NCBI RefSeq assembly: GCF_001908275.1
Contig: NZ_CP018620.1
Coordinates: 1,550,001 to 1,614,000 of the forward strand
Direction of reading: 5' to 3'
DNA length: 64,000 nt
Origin: Paenibacillus xylanexedens
Lineage (GTDB): Bacteria; Bacillota; Bacilli; Paenibacillales; Paenibacillaceae
The notes beneath the pieces are model-generated. The model searched no databases. It was not told the origin of the DNA and was given only the letters and a program-made list of their open reading frames with translations. The stretch's first letter is position 1. Every line of letters begins with the position of its first letter. Below, in pieces: positions 36,217 to 44,976 of this stretch. The position numbers and the translations under genes are program-made.

Positions 36217-37342
36217 AGGTGGGCAATCGTTTTTGATTGGATGAATTGTTATTGCTCTTGCCAGAACGAAGCCGATGCACGAGCAGAAGGAAAAGAGGAA
36301 TAATAAAGCTTACCGTGATATCCCAATCCACCCAAGCGGGCATAATCGTATTGGTGTAGAAAATGACATTGGGAGAAATCAGTACAGCTAAAGCAAATAA
36401 TAACATCGCTGATGGCAGGATGAGAGGTTTGTATGTCTTTAACCGAAATAGCTGAGCTGTTCCAACGACAAAGGAGAACATATACAGCAGGCTTTTGAAA
36501 TAGGTAGCAATTAACCAAGCAGTCGCCATGAAGGCCTCAATTCGTTCGAAAAAGTTGCCGATATTAATTTTCTGGGACAGGGTATAGGAGATATAGATGT
36601 CATGTTGGGTCAGAAAGGGTCCAAAAATCATGAGCGAAATGAGCAAAAGTGTAGTTAGCAGTAACCCTCCACATAAGGTGGCGAGTAACATGTCCCGTTT
36701 GATATGAGGCCCGGACATCACGTAAGGAAGAACCATGGTGATTACGATGAGTTCACCAAAGGAAGTAAATGCTCCCCGAATGATGGAATGAACCAGATGG
36801 AGCCAAGGGGTGTTCAAGTAAGGTTGCAGATGTGAACTGTTTACTTTGGGCATCAGCCCGAGAAACAACAAAATCATAAAGGCAACAACGATGGGGGTCA
36901 GCATTTCACTGCTTCCTCCTATTGTATGCAAGCCATGCATAAGCCCCCAGACCAGAGCGCACATAAGGATAATTAGAATGACCCGGATGGGGGTCTGAAG
37001 GTAGATCTGTGTGGTCATAAAGTCACCAACCTCACGGATACATATGGCAGCACCTATGGCGAAATAAAATAGATATGCAGCTGACAAAACAGACCCTGCC
37101 CACCGGCCAAGTATTTTTTGGCAGATTTCAATAAGGGAAAGATCTGGATGCGTCTGATGAAGTTTGTATAGCACCCACATGATGAGTATGCCGATCGGTT
37201 GACCGATAAGAGAACAGATCCATGCATCCTGTTGACCCGAAGCAGTAACCACGGAGGGATAGAGTAGAATCATGTCCCCAATCATGACCAGAAAGGTAAG
37301 GACTGCAAATTGCCTAATGGTGATTTTCTCTTTAATTAACAT
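36215..37342 (-). CDS. Spore germination receptor B subunit (second copy in operon 2)
   Basis: A 375-residue GerB-family membrane protein with about ten helices (LTFLVMIGDMILLYPSVVTASGQQDAWI at the N-terminus; REVGDFMTTQIYLQTPIRV is the conserved loop). It is close in sequence to the next upstream gene, so it is probably an in-operon duplicate with changed ligand specificity. The ATG at 37342 has AAGGAG 12 bases upstream; a GTG at 37348 is too close. Last gene of the operon. Confidence 0.93.
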   Translation of the reverse strand: MLIKEKITIRQFAVLTFLVMIGDMILLYPSVVTASGQQDAWICSLIGQPIGILIMWVLYKLHQTHPDLSLIEICQKILGRWAGSVLSAAYLFYFAIGAAICIREVGDFMTTQIYLQTPIRVILIILMCALVWGLMHGLHTIGGSSEMLTPIVVAFMILLFLGLMPKVNSSHLQPYLNTPWLHLVHSIIRGAFTSFGELIVITMVLPYVMSGPHIKRDMLLATLCGGLLLTTLLLISLMIFGPFLTQHDIYISYTLSQKINIGNFFERIEAFMATAWLIATYFKSLLYMFSFVVGTAQLFRLKTYKPLILPSAMLLFALAVLISPNVIFYTNTIMPAWVDWDITVSFIIPLFLLLVHRLRSGKSNNNSSNQKRLPT

Positions 37343-37438
37343 AGACACCGTTCTCCTTCTCTATATTCAGCATGGATGATACTCATGGATGAACTCCATT
37401 TTTCCATCCATACCAGGCTCCTTCCCCAAAAAAAGTAT

Positions 37439-38563
37439 TCATCCCTGTGAGGAATTATTGTCAGAAACCGATGATTTTCTGTAAGACTTGAGCCATTGTA
37501 TCAACAGAAGACAGCCTGGGAGAATGATCCCCAATGTGGTATCCCAATCTACCCAGTATGGAACAACGGTGATGACGATAAAGGTAATGCTGGGTGAGAC
37601 CAGATTGGCTAATCCGAAAACGAGTACGGACGCGGGGATTACAAGCATTCGATACTGCTTAAGCTTGAACAGTTCCGCACAGCCAACAATAAAGGCGTAT
37701 AAGTATATCATCGCTTTGAAGTACGTAGAGATCAGCCAGGAAGAAGCCATAATGGCTTCAATACGTTCGAAAAAGCCCCCAATACTGATTTTCTGGGACA
37801 AAATAAAAGAAGCATATATGTTATGTTGCGTGAGAAAGGCGCCCAAAACCAGCAGGGATATGGTAACAAGCGTTGCCAATACCAAGCTGCCTAAGCCTGC
37901 TGCAATAAGCATATCCCGTGTTCGATGAGCCTGCTTGGCGGCATAGGGCAGTATCATCATGATGGGGACGACCTCACCGATGGGATAGATAATGCTCACC
38001 AGAATGCCCTGGGAAATAGAGACGACACCCGTATCACTTACTGGCTTCAAATTGCTGGTATCCACCTCAGGAAGCAGACAGACTGCAAGAACGACAATAA
38101 ACACAATAACGACAGGCATCAGTAGTTCACTACTTCGTCCCATCGTCTCCAATCCATGCCAGACTCCCCAGCCGATCACGATGACGAACATCAGAATGAT
38201 GATGCGAATCGGAGTGTATTGAAAGATTTGAGTGGTCATGAAATCTCCGACTTCTCTCGTATGGGTGGAGGCACCGATAATGAAAAAGAAAAGGTAGAAG
38301 CAGGAAAAGAAAGTACCTGGCCAGAACCCTAGAATACTTCGTGCCATCTGCACCAGATTTTTTTCTGGGTGCATACTGCATAGCTTCAGGATCATGGCCA
38401 TTAGTGCCATCCCCAGAGGAACGCCTATAAAAGCACAAATCCAGGAGTCTTGTTTGGCATAGGACGTGATAACTGAGGGGTAGATCAGCATCATATCCCC
38501 GACCACCATCATAAAAGTGAGAGTGGTCAATTGTCTTGTTCCAAGGCGCCCCTGTTCAAGCAT
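37439..38563 (-). CDS. Spore germination receptor B subunit (first copy in operon 2)
   Basis: A 374-residue GerB-family protein, parallel to its downstream neighbour (FMMVVGDMMLIYPSVITSYAKQDSWI; REVGDFMTTQIFQYTPIRI). It binds germinant in the receptor complex. AAAAGGAGAGG precedes the ATG. It lies 17 bp after the small D-type gene and 96 bp before the second B gene. Confidence 0.94.
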   Translation of the reverse strand: MLEQGRLGTRQLTTLTFMMVVGDMMLIYPSVITSYAKQDSWICAFIGVPLGMALMAMILKLCSMHPEKNLVQMARSILGFWPGTFFSCFYLFFFIIGASTHTREVGDFMTTQIFQYTPIRIIILMFVIVIGWGVWHGLETMGRSSELLMPVVIVFIVVLAVCLLPEVDTSNLKPVSDTGVVSISQGILVSIIYPIGEVVPIMMILPYAAKQAHRTRDMLIAAGLGSLVLATLVTISLLVLGAFLTQHNIYASFILSQKISIGGFFERIEAIMASSWLISTYFKAMIYLYAFIVGCAELFKLKQYRMLVIPASVLVFGLANLVSPSITFIVITVVPYWVDWDTTLGIILPGCLLLIQWLKSYRKSSVSDNNSSQG

Positions 38564-38580
38564 AATGGTCCTCTCCTTTT

Positions 38581-38817
38581 CTAGGTTCCCGTCAGATGTG
38601 CCAAGAATTGATTAACAGGTTCATAGATCCACATGATGATATAGAGCGGACTAGGGAAATCCCACAGGTTGGCTGCAATCACACTGAACCCTGTGGCTAT
38701 GACGAGCATTCCGCTGTACACAGCTGTTTCCCTCCATTCCTTGCGGCGGAAGAGCCCTGGAAGATCAACCAAGCCTACGAGGCCCCCTATGACAATGACA
38801 GTAATTGTAATCAACAT
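38581..38817 (-). CDS. Small two-helix protein of the germinant receptor operon (D-subunit type)
   Basis: A 78-residue protein with two membrane helices (residues 1-17 and about 34-50) and the motif DFPSPLYIIMWIYEPVNQF. Small genes of this size and place, between C and B, are known in Bacillus (for example yfkS in yfkQRST) and are called D subunits that tune receptor function. The identification rests on size, topology and position, not on a sequence match. It starts 6 bp after the C-subunit stop; GGAG lies inside the end of that gene. Confidence 0.75.
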   Translation of the reverse strand: MLITITVIVIGGLVGLVDLPGLFRRKEWRETAVYSGMLVIATGFSVIAANLWDFPSPLYIIMWIYEPVNQFLAHLTGT

Positions 38818-38823
38818 CCGGTC

Positions 38824-40026
38824 TCACTCCTTCAAATCCTCCTTGAATGAATCATCCAGTGTACCTACACGTTTGATCTGTACATTGGCTTCATACTTAA
38901 CATCCAGATTTTCAAAATATTGATCCCAATCTTTCTCAATCTTTTTGAAAAATTTAGGATCGGCATGATACACTTCCTGACCGAATCCAAAAATGTCAAT
39001 ATGGAACTTTCGCCGCACTGAATTCACGGATTTTTCCATCAGGTCTATCAGTCGCTCCTCACTGTCCTTTTCCAACTCTTTGAGCGTCTTCATTGAACCA
39101 ATTCTGATTCCGCACTCTACTGCACCAATGGAAGACACATTTTTGAGTTTGATGTGGATCACAGGCTGGTCGTCAATGACCTTTGCTTTTCGTTGGGTCT
39201 TGGTGCGGAGAGCTTTGAACGTCACATTTCCTCCCTTTCGGCAAGGCATGTGACTGACGGTAGACACCACATTGTCGCGGATATAGTTGTATCCTTTCGA
39301 TTCATCTTCCGTTAACCAGCCAACCAGTTTGTCCTTTTTGAAGATGCTTAATCCCGTAGAATTCAGTCGAGCAGGAGACTTGATTGTCCCAATATTATCT
39401 TTGCTTCCGCTTCTCGCTAAATTGCCAACGACCTCTACACCAGTGATTACAGGCTGTATTCCAGGTGTCAGCATATATTCAACTAATTGGTCTCCGGTTA
39501 CGGTTGTTGTGGGAGACCAGGTCTTGGCAGACACGTCCAAAGAATTAAATAACTTCTCCGCAGGAATGTTTTCCAATGGGGTAAGTACGTCCAGTACTTT
39601 GGAAGCTGTAGTATTTCGTGCAACCATGACGTAATAATCGGGTCTAGCAGTAGGTTCCCTCATTAACGCTTCCATGACATCGTAGATGCCATCTTTGCGT
39701 GCATATTCTTCTCCGAATACCAACACACGGATATGCGCCATAAATATACGGCGTGGACTTGTCTCGGTCAGCTTCTGAATCGCTTCAAACAGCGTGGGCG
39801 CGGACGCTTCGTACAGCGTGACAGGAGTGCCATTGCCTCCCCCTGACTTGGAGGATACTTCATTCGGCACAACGACCTGAGCACTCACTTTAATCAAATC
39901 GCCATCCTTGTCTACACCAAGACCCAGCATAATGCCAAGTTCATTCAGTTCCTGGCGATCCCAGCATCCGGTAAGGAGAGGGAGCAGGAATGCAATGCAT
40001 ACAATTAATCGGAAGCTCTTGTTCAT
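38824..40026 (-). CDS. Spore germination receptor C subunit (GerC family lipoprotein)
   Basis: A 400-residue lipoprotein with the lipobox LPLLTGCWD and the family start RQELNELGIMLGLGVDKDGD. Conserved PRRIFMAHIRVLVFGEEYAR and the C-terminal region (IGSMKTLKELEKDSEERLIDLM) follow the GerAC fold. AAGGAGAAC precedes the ATG at 40026. It lies 20 bp after the A-subunit gene, second in the operon. Confidence 0.95.
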   Translation of the reverse strand: MNKSFRLIVCIAFLLPLLTGCWDRQELNELGIMLGLGVDKDGDLIKVSAQVVVPNEVSSKSGGGNGTPVTLYEASAPTLFEAIQKLTETSPRRIFMAHIRVLVFGEEYARKDGIYDVMEALMREPTARPDYYVMVARNTTASKVLDVLTPLENIPAEKLFNSLDVSAKTWSPTTTVTGDQLVEYMLTPGIQPVITGVEVVGNLARSGSKDNIGTIKSPARLNSTGLSIFKKDKLVGWLTEDESKGYNYIRDNVVSTVSHMPCRKGGNVTFKALRTKTQRKAKVIDDQPVIHIKLKNVSSIGAVECGIRIGSMKTLKELEKDSEERLIDLMEKSVNSVRRKFHIDIFGFGQEVYHADPKFFKKIEKDWDQYFENLDVKYEANVQIKRVGTLDDSFKEDLKE

Positions 40027-40046
40027 ACGTTGTTCTCCTTACCGAA

Positions 40047-41561
40047 TTAACGCTTCATTTTTTTGCTGCCTTGTCTGGTTTTGTTCGGTGTACCCGTAGA
40101 GAGTGGACGGGTTTTCATACGGGACCAGGGTACACGAAACAGCGTATCTTTCAGATCTTTCTGAATCAGAGGCGCAAAGGGAGACATATACGGTACGCCA
40201 AAAGAACGCAAGCTGCACAGGTGTGTAACCGTGATGAGCAAAACAATTAGAATACCGTAGAAACCAAAAGCTGCCGCGAGTATCATCAATACAAATCGCA
40301 GAATTCGGACAGAGATGGACAGTCCATTCTCTGGAATGACATAACTGGATATGGCCGTTATGGATACGATAATAACCATTGCAGCGGAGACAACTCCTGC
40401 ATCTACGGCTGCTTGGCCAATGACCAGTGTTCCGACAATGGAAACGGCCTGACCGACCGTTTTCGGAATACGTATACCTGCTTCTCGCAAAATTTCATAG
40501 GTCAGTTCCATCAGTATGGCTTCAATGAATGCTGGAAAAGGAACGCCTTCACGTTGAGCTGCCAGACTAATGAGCATATTGGTGGGCAACATTTCCTGAT
40601 GAAAGGTGGTAATGGCAATATAGAAGGATGGTGCTAGTAAAGCGATAAAAAAGGACAGATAACGAATCAAGCGAATCAATGTGCTGATATCGGCCCGTTG
40701 ATAGTAATCCTCCGGCGATTGGAAGAAATGCACGAACAAGGCGGGAACCAGTAGCACAAAAGGCGTACCGTCCACGATGATGGCTACTCTGCCCTCAAGT
40801 AAGGCAGCACAAACCGTATCTGGACGTTCACTATTGTAAACCGTGGGGAATAACGTTCTGGTTTCGTCTTGTACAAGTTCCTCGATGTACCCGCTCTCCA
40901 GAATCCCGTCAATATCGATCTCATCGAGCCTGCGCCTTAGTTCCTCTACCACTTCCGGATCAACGGTATGCTTCAGGTATAAGACCGCAACCCTTGTTTT
41001 GGTGATACGACCAATCTCCTTTTCTTCGATCCAGAGATGAGGGTCACGAATGCGTTTGCGAATCAAGGATGTATTTGTACGCAAATTTTCATTAAATCCC
41101 TCCATAGGACCCCGAACAACGGTCTGTGAGATGGGTTCACCAACAGCACGGTCTTCCCACCCAGCTGCGGCAATTTTCAATCCTCGTGCACAGCCTTCGA
41201 GTAGCAGGATGGCCGAACCGGATAGGAGAGCATTAAGCACATCTTCCATGTCATCCACAAATGTTACATTGCTCGCAGCCAGAATGTCATTCTGGAGGTA
41301 GCTCAGATGCTCATCATCTGCAGAGAATTCCGGAAGTTCATGTGTCTTTAACAGGGATTCCAGGATGGAATGATTCAGAATCTGGACATCCACTAATCCA
41401 TCAATGTACAACATCACTGCAGGCCATTTATGTAAACACTGGAGCGGGCGCATCATCAAGTCGTTGCTGTTCCCCATCACTTGCTTGCAGTATTCCATAT
41501 TTTCGCTTAGATCCGGAGAGATTTGCCTCTGATCTTGGCGTTCCAGCGACGATTCACTCAT
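40047..41561 (-). CDS. Spore germination receptor A subunit (GerA family)
   Basis: A 504-residue GerA-family protein with a soluble N-terminal half (AVMLYIDGLVDVQIL, TVVRGPMEGFNENLRTNTSLIRKRIRDPHL) and a C-terminal half with about five membrane helices (VPFPAFIEAILMELTYEILREAG, KTVGQAVSIVGTLVIGQAA). The basic C-terminal tail is typical. GGGAGGTGAAGG precedes the ATG. First gene of the A-C-D-B-B operon, behind a sigma-G-like promoter. Confidence 0.95.
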   Translation of the reverse strand: MSESSLERQDQRQISPDLSENMEYCKQVMGNSNDLMMRPLQCLHKWPAVMLYIDGLVDVQILNHSILESLLKTHELPEFSADDEHLSYLQNDILAASNVTFVDDMEDVLNALLSGSAILLLEGCARGLKIAAAGWEDRAVGEPISQTVVRGPMEGFNENLRTNTSLIRKRIRDPHLWIEEKEIGRITKTRVAVLYLKHTVDPEVVEELRRRLDEIDIDGILESGYIEELVQDETRTLFPTVYNSERPDTVCAALLEGRVAIIVDGTPFVLLVPALFVHFFQSPEDYYQRADISTLIRLIRYLSFFIALLAPSFYIAITTFHQEMLPTNMLISLAAQREGVPFPAFIEAILMELTYEILREAGIRIPKTVGQAVSIVGTLVIGQAAVDAGVVSAAMVIIVSITAISSYVIPENGLSISVRILRFVLMILAAAFGFYGILIVLLITVTHLCSLRSFGVPYMSPFAPLIQKDLKDTLFRVPWSRMKTRPLSTGTPNKTRQGSKKMKR

Positions 41562-41596
41562 GCCTTCACCTCCCTATACACCCTATATTTTCAAGT

Positions 41597-41626
41597 TAGT
41601 ATGACCTGGATGAATTCGGATTATCA
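41597..41626 (-). promoter_or_regulatory. Sigma-G-like (forespore) promoter of germination operon 2
   Basis: Minus-strand -10 CATACTA (41603-41597) matches the sigma-G consensus; the -35 TGATAA (41626-41621) is 4 of 6, with 17-bp spacing. Its place 36 bp before the gerA-type gene, and the known forespore expression of ger operons, support it. Confidence 0.65.
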
Positions 41627-41630
41627 CAAA

Positions 41631-41662
41631 AAAAAGGAGCTGCGATTATTCGCAACTCCTTG
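41631..41662 (-). terminator. Intrinsic terminator of the DedA gene
   Basis: An imperfect hairpin (AAGGAG, one mismatch, TGCGA, TTAT loop) followed on the minus strand by eight T's. It ends the DedA transcript directly in front of the sigma-G-like promoter. Confidence 0.85.
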
Positions 41663-41694
41663 CCTGTTTATTATATATGGACTTTTGTCCGAAT

Positions 41695-42342
41695 TTACTT
41701 TTGTCTTTGTCGAACAGGGGCTGGCTTGGATACGGTGGATCTTGCTGTCCATGCTTTGCGGTAACGATAGAGCACAGCTACGATAAGCAATAGGCCGATT
41801 CCTCCCACGATATATGCTGCATATTGATGAGCCAGATGGAATACGGCGTTCCACTGAGGGCCAAATATTTTGCCAATGCCCAGAAACAGTACAACCCAGA
41901 ACAGTGCGCCTGAATAGGCGTAGAGAGCGAATTTGCGAAAGGGAACAGCGGCTATGCCCGCGAAATATCCTGTGAAATGCCTTACACCCGGAATGAAATA
42001 ACCGATGAAGATTAAGGCATTACCATACTTGGCGAACCACTTTTGCGTTTTATCGAGCTTGTCCTGCTTTAGCAGAAACCATTTTCCGTATCGTGTTATA
42101 AAGGGCAGTCCTGCCTTGGCTCCAATAAAATAAGTGATGGTCATGCCAATCGTTGTCCCCAGAAAAGCCAGTATGGTGAGGATTCCAAAGTCGAGATGCC
42201 CCTTGTAGGAGAGAAACCCTGCGTAAGCCATCGTTGTTTCACCAGGAAAGGGAAGTGCGATGAATTCAAGCAACAAGCCAAAAAACAAAACGCTGTATCC
42301 GTAGGACCCAAACAGATGTTGGATCTTCTCAAGCAATTCCAA
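41695..42342 (-). CDS. DedA family membrane protein
   Basis: A 215-residue protein with about five hydrophobic segments and the DedA/SNARE-associated signature: FIALPFPGETTMAYAGFLS, GTTIGMTITYFIGAKAG, and the FIGYFIPGVRHFTGYFAGIAAVPFRKF segment with the conserved Arg. DedA proteins include undecaprenyl-phosphate and phosphatidylethanolamine flippases, so a lipid-carrier recycling role is plausible but unproven for this copy. The ATG at 42342 has AGGAGAG about 10 bases upstream. Monocistronic. Confidence 0.93.
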   Translation of the reverse strand: MELLEKIQHLFGSYGYSVLFFGLLLEFIALPFPGETTMAYAGFLSYKGHLDFGILTILAFLGTTIGMTITYFIGAKAGLPFITRYGKWFLLKQDKLDKTQKWFAKYGNALIFIGYFIPGVRHFTGYFAGIAAVPFRKFALYAYSGALFWVVLFLGIGKIFGPQWNAVFHLAHQYAAYIVGGIGLLLIVAVLYRYRKAWTARSTVSKPAPVRQRQK

Positions 42343-42582
42343 TAGATTTCACTCTCCTGAATACGGGGTGGGAGCATGAATACTCTCCAAGGTGTTTTAA
42401 TGTGTTCTGCCTGTTCATTATGCTACCTAATCTGAAGCGAAGAATCAATCAGGCTACATAGCAAATTGTGAAAAAATATTAAACAAAATCACGTCTTTTT
42501 TCAATGTAGCCTCCATATAATTCTAACAAATCTGCTGAAGTCTATCAGCAAATTACTAGAGACGGTGGAGGTCGATTCGTAA

Positions 42583-43884
42583 ATGGTACAGAGACCGGAA
42601 TTCAGAATCAAGGAATTAGGGGGAAACTCTGCAACAATCATACATACGTTTTTATCTGGAAAATGGTATGTCATTCTCGTGCGGATTGCGATATTGTTAT
42701 GTGCATTTGCTGTATATGCAGGCACGGCTTATGCATCTTCTGCTTCCGGCTCAGGTGATCCAATTTCGGAAGATAAGAATACTCAAGACAAGGTAGTCTA
42801 TCTGAGTTTTGACGATGGACCGGGTAACCATACCCGTGAAGTATTGGATATTTTGCGCAAGGAGAAGGTTTTGGCTACATTTTTTGTGCTGGGTGAGCAG
42901 GCAGAGCGTTATCCCGAGTTAATCCGGGGACTTGTGGAGGATGGACATGCTTTGGGGAATCATACGTTTAATCATCAATACGAACAGCTGTACAGTGATT
43001 TTAAAGTGTTCTGGAAACAGATCAAGCAAACAGAGGAAGTGCTGGAGCGTATAACCGGTTTCCGTCCGAATCTGGTGCGAGCACCAGGTGGTACCTACGG
43101 GCATTTTGACCAGAGTTATTTTGATTTGCTCCAACTGGGTGGATACACCGTCATGGACTGGAACGTCGATAGTGGAGATTCCAAGCGTAAAGGTGTTCCG
43201 GCCAAAGAGATCCTCAGCAATTCGACCAAAGTACCTGCGGGAGCACGTTCGGTCATTGTCCTGATGCATGACGGTGGTGCACATGCTGAAACGGTCAAAG
43301 CACTTCCGGGTATTATCAAATATTATCGTGATCATGGATATCGTTTTGACACCATAAAGAGTACAGATCAACCAGTTCAATTCCGTGTACATCCAGATGG
43401 TAAGTATAAGGCCCGCAAGGCGCCGGGAAAGGCCTGGATCGCAGAGCATGTAGAAGCGAACGCGACGTTATGGCTTGCAAGCAAGAAGCTGAAGGTAGAG
43501 GTGGGATTGGCTGCGGCTACCTTGCAACCGGGTGAGTTCCGCATGGAGGGTCAGCGAATCATGGTGCCTTTGCGTACGTTTATGAAAAAATTCGGGGGCA
43601 GCACTCGCTGGAACTCTGAAACAAGGACGGCCATAGCAGTATGGAAGGAAAGAACGATTCATGCAGACAGTGTGAGCGGAACACTGACAACAACAGGGGC
43701 AATTGAAACGGAAGCAGTACAGAGTCAGGGTGGAACCATCTGGGTTCCGTTACGTGAGTTACTGGAGCAGATGGGGTTGAGGGTGAATTCCTTAACCAGT
43801 AATGAAGCAGAGTGGACGGTAAAGGCGGGCACTTCCAGATCCATTTCGGCAATGAACAGCATATTTAATTATAAAATGATCTGA
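42583..43884 (+). CDS. Polysaccharide deacetylase with copper-amine-oxidase-like C-terminal domain
   Basis: A 433-residue exported protein. A membrane segment near residues 28-50 (VILVRIAILLCAFAVYAGTAYAS) acts as signal peptide or anchor after an unusually long basic tail. The NodB deacetylase domain has SFDDGPGNHT (metal Asp near residue 78), HTFNH (zinc His near 126-130), RAPGGTYG, and the C-terminal LMHDGG. Substrates in this family are peptidoglycan N-acetylglucosamine or chitin-like polymers. From about residue 285 comes a copper amine oxidase N-terminal-like domain (MVPLRTFMKKFGGSTRW, WVPLRELLEQMGLRV). A GGTGGAGG ribosome site precedes the ATG at longer than usual spacing. Confidence 0.92.
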   Translation: MVQRPEFRIKELGGNSATIIHTFLSGKWYVILVRIAILLCAFAVYAGTAYASSASGSGDPISEDKNTQDKVVYLSFDDGPGNHTREVLDILRKEKVLATFFVLGEQAERYPELIRGLVEDGHALGNHTFNHQYEQLYSDFKVFWKQIKQTEEVLERITGFRPNLVRAPGGTYGHFDQSYFDLLQLGGYTVMDWNVDSGDSKRKGVPAKEILSNSTKVPAGARSVIVLMHDGGAHAETVKALPGIIKYYRDHGYRFDTIKSTDQPVQFRVHPDGKYKARKAPGKAWIAEHVEANATLWLASKKLKVEVGLAAATLQPGEFRMEGQRIMVPLRTFMKKFGGSTRWNSETRTAIAVWKERTIHADSVSGTLTTTGAIETEAVQSQGGTIWVPLRELLEQMGLRVNSLTSNEAEWTVKAGTSRSISAMNSIFNYKMI

Positions 43885-43986
43885 AGAAAGTCATTCTTGC
43901 AGGACTATTCTCTCTACTTCCGGGCAACACTGAATCATAGATTACTATGGTTCAGGAATGCTGATGAACGGAAGGAGATCAGAGAA

Positions 43987-44976
43987 ATGTCTTATATCCG
44001 AATGGAACATGAACATGCGGTCGAATTGTTAAACAGGGTCATGAAGCGTGTTGAGAGTGTGATTATTGGCAAAAAAACAGAGATTCGTTATGTCCTCACT
44101 GCAATGCTCAGTGGAGGTCATGTACTTCTGGAAGATGTGCCGGGTACCGGGAAAACGATGCTGGTTCGTGCCGTTGCTTCTGCACTGGACTGCTCCATGG
44201 GCCGGATTCAATTCACGTCCGATGTCATGCCGGCAGATGTTACGGGCACTTCAATCTATCATCCACATACAGCTGAATTCAAGTTTCGGCCCGGACCCGT
44301 CATGTCCAATGTTGTCCTGGCTGATGAAATAAATCGCGCTTCACCACGCACTCAGTCTGCCCTGCTGGAGGCAATGGAGGAACGACGTATTACGGTTGAT
44401 GGCACAACCTATGCCTTGCCACGCCCTTTCTTTCTGCTGGCGACACAGAATCCGTTACAGTTCGAGGGTACGTACCGTCTGCCTGAAGCGCAACTGGATC
44501 GATTTATCATGAGAATTGGACTTGGGTATCCCGATCCGGAACAGGAATTAGAATTGTTAACGCGCATGCAAGGTAGAGAGGAGCTTGATGAACTTCGCCC
44601 TGTCCTACTTGCTGAAGAGGTCGTAGCCATGCAGCGTGAAGTCAAACAGGTACATGTTGATCCGGTCGTCAAACAGTATCTGGTGGCCGTTGCTGTAGCC
44701 TCTCGCAACCTTCCGGCAGTCAGACTGGGCATCAGTCCGCGTGGAACACTGGCCTGGATGGCTGCGGCGCAGTCATTTGCCTATCTTCAAGGACGCAGTT
44801 ATGTCATCCCGGATGATGTGAAAGAGGTAGCTGTGCCTGTCCTTTCCCACCGTATTCAATTGAAGGCACAGAACAGAGCGGAGGTTTGGGGGCAAGTTCA
44901 AGTCATTGAAGAAGCATTGTCATCGGTCCCGGTACCTGTACAGATGGCATCACAGGGAAGGGGACGGAGGCAATGA
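43987..44976 (+). CDS. MoxR-family AAA+ ATPase
   Basis: A 329-residue chaperone-like ATPase. Walker A is GTGKT (near residue 52), Walker B LADEINR (near 111), with sensor ATQNPLQFEGTYRLPEAQLDRF and the MoxR C-terminal SPRGTLAWMAAAQSFA. In this arrangement (MoxR, DUF58, TgpA-like transglutaminase) the ATPase is thought to help assemble or activate a membrane protein complex. The ATG at 43987 has GGAAGGAG 8 bases upstream; the longer frame back to 43897 is not supported. Confidence 0.93.
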   Translation: MSYIRMEHEHAVELLNRVMKRVESVIIGKKTEIRYVLTAMLSGGHVLLEDVPGTGKTMLVRAVASALDCSMGRIQFTSDVMPADVTGTSIYHPHTAEFKFRPGPVMSNVVLADEINRASPRTQSALLEAMEERRITVDGTTYALPRPFFLLATQNPLQFEGTYRLPEAQLDRFIMRIGLGYPDPEQELELLTRMQGREELDELRPVLLAEEVVAMQREVKQVHVDPVVKQYLVAVAVASRNLPAVRLGISPRGTLAWMAAAQSFAYLQGRSYVIPDDVKEVAVPVLSHRIQLKAQNRAEVWGQVQVIEEALSSVPVPVQMASQGRGRRQ

